Below, in pieces: positions 60,011 through 64,000 of a stretch of 64,000 bases of DNA (positions within the stretch are counted from its first letter, which is position 1; the number at the start of each line of letters is the position of its first letter). The notes beneath the pieces were generated by a model. That model had not been told where the DNA came from. It worked only from the letters and a program-made list of their open reading frames with translations, and did not search any database. The translations under genes and the position numbers were made by a program. The stretch covers positions 7,391,001-7,455,000 of the forward strand of contig NC_046681.1 in the NCBI RefSeq assembly GCF_009870125.1, read 5' to 3'. This DNA is from Drosophila pseudoobscura. Lineage: Eukaryota > Arthropoda > Insecta > Diptera > Drosophilidae.

Positions 60011-60135
60011 TACCCCCTGAAGCGCCAACAAGAACCGTCGGTAATAAACGTATTGTGCAACAGAGCCTTGCTGACTCTCTTTTGGGGCAGCCAATTAAAT
60101 ATTTCGAAAATAACAAAGAATTGATATCCAAATAA
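60011..60135 (+). other. Possible coding exon or gene remnant
   Basis: After an acceptor-like CTGTTTTTTAG, an open frame reads TVGNKRIVQQSLADSLLGQP and IKYFENNKELISK, then stop, with AATAAA 15 bases later. The amino-acid mix is that of a real protein end rather than noise. No partner exon or family recognised. Confidence 0.3.
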
Positions 60136-63100
60136 TTATTAAATAAAAGCCATAAAGTGTGCGACCCATATGCGTTGACCAACAACAACCTTGACCATAT
60201 CGAGGACAGCCAAGACAAAACACACATCAAAATAATGGATGAAAATGTTTTAAGAATATCATGATCGAGCGGAAAATACCTATCATTCGTCGCAATTCCG
60301 CTGTACATTTTCCATGGTTCAATATCTCCCCGATTTCTAAGTAATTTGAATTTTTCCCATAAAGTTTTAGAGATCTTCCATTAGTCATTTCTAGGGAAAA
60401 CAGTTGCACAGGTGATGCTCAATTTCCTCAGTTGGTAACACATTTGTGGTTGAGTAGAATGTATTTATCTCGGATATTCTTGGGGAAATTTGTTGAATAA
60501 GTAACATAAATATTAGTATGCGTAGTACAATGTCAGCTACGAAAGAAAAACTCAGTCATCTCTAAACATTCACCCACTAATTAGTATTCTGCCATAAAAC
60601 AATCTTTAAAATTACAGAACTAATAAATATTTCAGCGTGATTATCATTTGTATCGTCGATGTTGTATGTGTCTCAAAGTTAGTTCTTAGAATGATGGGAT
60701 CGTTTTTTGCCTTCAAGCTGATTCGAATGTAAATCAAATCAGTAAGCAGGCAGATTCGCAGGGAAATTTTGTAATTTTTAGTATGCACGTAATGTTAGAA
60801 TGAAATTTTGTATTCATCCATGGACCAGTAATTCCCTAGCCAGGCTGATTCATCAAACAGTCCCGCCCAATCAGCCTCCCTACACTTTCCAAGAGTACGC
60901 GAGGGGATAAAATCTACATACTCCAATAAACCTACAGAACAAAAAGTAGCAAAAGATTGAGAACAGACCGTGTGGCCGAAAAGGCGGTATCCGCTGGGGG
61001 GAAAATATTGCAAAATACAAATTGCAACATAGAAAAACAGCTGAAAACGGCAAAAAAAGAGAACGTTTCGGTGGTCACTGTATAGAACCAACGCAAACAA
61101 GAACCATTACAGTCAAAATTCACAAAGTCGAACCTCACTTGACCAAATATATTTGTTAAATAAAAGAACTTTCTATGTAAGAGTAAGAATATCTCTTAAG
61201 GATGTTGGTATTCTAGATTTGTCACAAGTTTTCCTTTAGATTCCCCGTTTGTAGCGGGCTCTGAAAGTTCTTTTAAAAGTCACTACTGAAGGAATAGATC
61301 ACTCGAATTTTCAAATTCCGCTCAAACATATATCCGTAATGTCTTTGCAAAGGCAAGGTGATTTTTTGAGAGGATCCACTGTACTGCAGCTGCGTAAACA
61401 GCGCTCAACGGCGCTTAATGAGAGTCGGTCGCGGCCGTCACCATCGCGCTGCCATCGGCAGCAAAAAGCGAATCTGAATAGAGTGTCGAAGAGGAGTGCG
61501 GTGGAGGGGGGAGGGAGAGTGGATAGCTTCTGGCGGACAGAATGGGCAGAGCGGCAATGCATTTACTTCTCTTTTCTGTGTTTTTAATTCTCTCATTACA
61601 CGTCGCTTGCGTAATGTACTCGTACATACAGTTAGTTCCTTCCCGAGACGGAGGCCGAGCCAGGCTCAGGTTCCCTACGCGACTGAATGGGCTTTAGAAT
61701 TCGAGTAGGATTACGTGAATTAAGGTCTTAAGATTTTTGTATAGAAGTTGGCTGTACGACTATGCGACTATCCTACACTGGAGGAGTGGAATGATATAAT
61801 ACTATAAGGCATGGCCATAGACACAAGAGACATGAGAGAGCTGATCTAGGGGCCTCAAAACTCTCTCTGAAAGATCTATTCTGCAAACAACGAATAGTAG
61901 CTTCCATAATAAAAGCACACTTTCTGTGATTGAAAGGGTATTGGAAGAGGTGAATAAATATTTCACACACATTCTATATAGATCTATGACCGAGGTTATC
62001 ATTATAACGATATGCTGCCGGCCATTGAGCGGCTTGTCAGAGTTCCCACAGCTATCTTTCGCCGCTTTGTAAATAATGTCAATTAAGTCTGCGGCTACCT
62101 TTACACAGAGAGCCAAAGAGCCAAAGACCCACAAAGCCTGACCTGCGGGTTCGACGATGAATTACAAATGCAACCGACTATCCAACAAACAGCAATAACA
62201 AATACCAAATACTCGTACCAGACAACAACAACAACAAAAACAACAACATTGTGAAGTGTTTTCGTATCTTGGGAAAGCAAGCACTTGTGCTCGGAACTCA
62301 GAACTCTGGAATGCCACTTGCTATCAATTAAAATAAATTGTAATAGCATTGCCTTTGACTTTTCCCCATCTGAATCGAGTCACTTCTCTTGACGAATCTT
62401 TCTGAGGTATACTTTTTGAACGAATTTTCGAATATTTGTACAAACATTTGTGCATGTACTTGTTGAGTTACGTCACAAGTTGTTCCCTTGAAGAAGCAGG
62501 TGCGCGCAGTGGCCCACTTTTCATCAGTATCAAGAATAAATATATTCCATTCTGTAGAACCTATGGGATCCACATATGTACGAGTATGTATGACACCATG
62601 GGGTAGAATGGTTCACGCTCAGAGTCTCAACACATAATTCGTTGCGATTTTGGTTCCACGAGGAATGGATGAGTAATGTACTAGTCTGTCTGATAATCCC
62701 AATACATACATATGTATGTACATTATAATTTAATTAAAAACAGAATACTCAACTGATAAGACACGCTCTCAACCGTACACGGGTAAGTAATGCAAAACTC
62801 GACAACCTGACTGATTTAATCTTTAGAGGAAATTACTGGAAATGTGTGTCATTAGGTAATGATAATCTAACACATTCAATTATGTTAATCACTGTCAAGG
62901 TTTCCCTACGTCGGAGGTTTTCTAGATCCAAATATGGACATACACGTGCGGTTTGGATCCTACAATAAACTTCTTGCAGTCCTTGAAGGAAAGTTGTTTT
63001 TAGAACCACATTTCAAAACTCATACGAGTATCTAACACAATAAACATACTACAGCTTGCGTTTTAGGAGGAGTAAACAAATTCCAGTCGTAGTCCGCTCT

Positions 63101-63299
63101 AATCTCAGTCTTGCATAAACAATACGAATCGTATAAACAAACTCGGTCTCGCACATGTTTATACATTTCTAGCAGGAGAAATGTATAGCTCGTCAATCAC
63201 TTTATAGCCTAAGGGAATGGAATTGAACGTTTTACGAGCAGATAGGAAAAAGTTCCTGAACCCGATGCACGTGTACGCGATCAATTGTCTAATATTGTT

Positions 63300-63362
63300 G
63301 GGGCACTGCGACTGCAGTGGGCACTGGGGACTGCCACTGGGCACTGGGCACTGGGCACTGGA
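63300..63362. repeat. GGGCACT minisatellite
   Basis: Seven-base units GGGCACT/GGCACTG repeat imperfectly about eight times. Confidence 0.9.
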
Positions 63363-64000
63363 CGCTGTAAAAAGACATAATTAATCGCATAGGTCTGATG
63401 CCATAGCCGTGCACAAATTTATCCATCAACCCCTTAGTGATTTAGCATCCAAGATTTGCATTCCATTAGCGGGTTGCATAACATAACCGTATATGTATGT
63501 GTATTAGCTCATTCATCCAACGGTCTTGACACGACGTTGGACGTTTGCATTAAGAAGACGCTAAGGCACTGCAATTATCACCTGTCAACGCGTCAGGAAG
63601 TGTCAGGTTCTCTCAGATTCTGTCAGCATAATATAATATCCGACTCTTATTTTCTTCAGTTTTCTTGAAAGCTTGCAAAATTGCCGAGAGTATGGGCAAT
63701 GAACCCTTCACAATCTTGCTGCCGGCAGCAGAATACATGTAGTATGTTGATCGCAGGGGCAACACGTGCGGTTTGTTTCTGAAACTGTCAGGGTATTCGA
63801 GCTATCGGTCCCCACTGACGTTTTCCCCTACCTTGCTGCTTGTTGACGTACAATTAAGCTGAAATAACAAGTTCTTAGAATGGATTTACGAATCGCTTCC
63901 TGAACGTATGTAAAGGCGGAATGTGAACATAAGATAATTATGAAAGAGCAGTAGCACTGCCGGAATTCTCAAAATGAATTTCGGAATTCGGAATGGGCAA

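Larger units (their letters stand above)
58905..64000. other. 5.1 kb upstream of the ABCG gene, no convincing gene
   Basis: Probably the 5' UTR exons and regulatory DNA of the ABCG gene. It includes CATA/TATG microsatellites and a GGGCACT minisatellite at 63300-63362. One short ORF at 59926-60135 looks protein-like (see findings). ORFs near 60795-61138 and 61802-62134 are not recognised. Confidence 0.5.

Overview
The window is Drosophila nuclear DNA. Genes have short introns with GTAAGT/GTGAGT donors, are packed head-to-head and tail-to-tail, and have Drosophila-type core-promoter motifs. The ordered set (Syt1, HINT1, Taf10, Taf10b, aph-1, Tnpo-SR, Snapin, HemK2, Pgk, Cwc25, a second Pgk, Hrs, an ABCG transporter) corresponds to the 2L 23A-B neighbourhood of D. 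melanogaster (Muller element B). A 1.1-kb Helentron of the DINE-1/ISY type and a P-transposase-derived gene suggest a species of the obscura group; this is inference. || Layout. 1-10026 (+) holds the last five coding exons of synaptotagmin 1, then a long AT-rich 3' region to about 14380. 15332-16126 (+) is a RABL3-like pseudo-GTPase, tail-to-tail with HINT1 (-). From about 16990 to 19660 lies a patchwork of four partial copies of unrelated genes (Aldh, a JmjC/HSPBAP1-like gene, a Pro/Gly/Tyr-rich gene, crooked legs), in mixed orientation and broken. Then come divergent Taf10 (-) and Taf10b (+), aph-1 (-) divergent from a sorting nexin (+), Tnpo-SR (-), and Snapin plus HemK2 (+), the last two only 7 bases apart. 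29.5-34.6 kb is an accessory island: a six-exon gene resembling DUF4806 proteins (-) with a duplicated exon fragment, the Helentron, and a P-element-transposase-like gene (+). 34.6-40 kb is a three-exon gene for a small acidic nuclear-type protein (-) with a long 3' UTR and a 2.7-kb intron. 40-44.7 kb shows no convincing gene. 44746-50365 has Pgk (+), Cwc25 (-) and a Pgk paralogue with a mitochondrial-type leader (+). Hrs (-) occupies 50813-53671, an ABCG half-transporter (-) 55668-58904, and the rest to 64000 is non-coding as far as I can see. || Working together. Most genes are housekeeping: transcription (two TAF10 paralogues), splicing (Cwc25, Tnpo-SR), glycolysis (Pgk pair), endosomal sorting (Hrs, sorting nexin, Snapin of BLOC-1), gamma-secretase (Aph-1), translation termination (HemK2). 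Syt1 and Snapin share a link to synaptic vesicle fusion. || Most notable: (1) the four-gene fragment mosaic; (2) a sequence of about 230 bp shared by the Taf10b and Cwc25 promoters, with its core of about 65 bp also upstream of Hrs, carrying Ohler motif 6 and motif 1; (3) the P-derived gene with THAP domain, D/D/E residues and an IVS3-like intron; (4) the likely dicistronic Snapin-HemK2 unit. All exon coordinates were placed by eye from splice signals and checked by reading-frame arithmetic.
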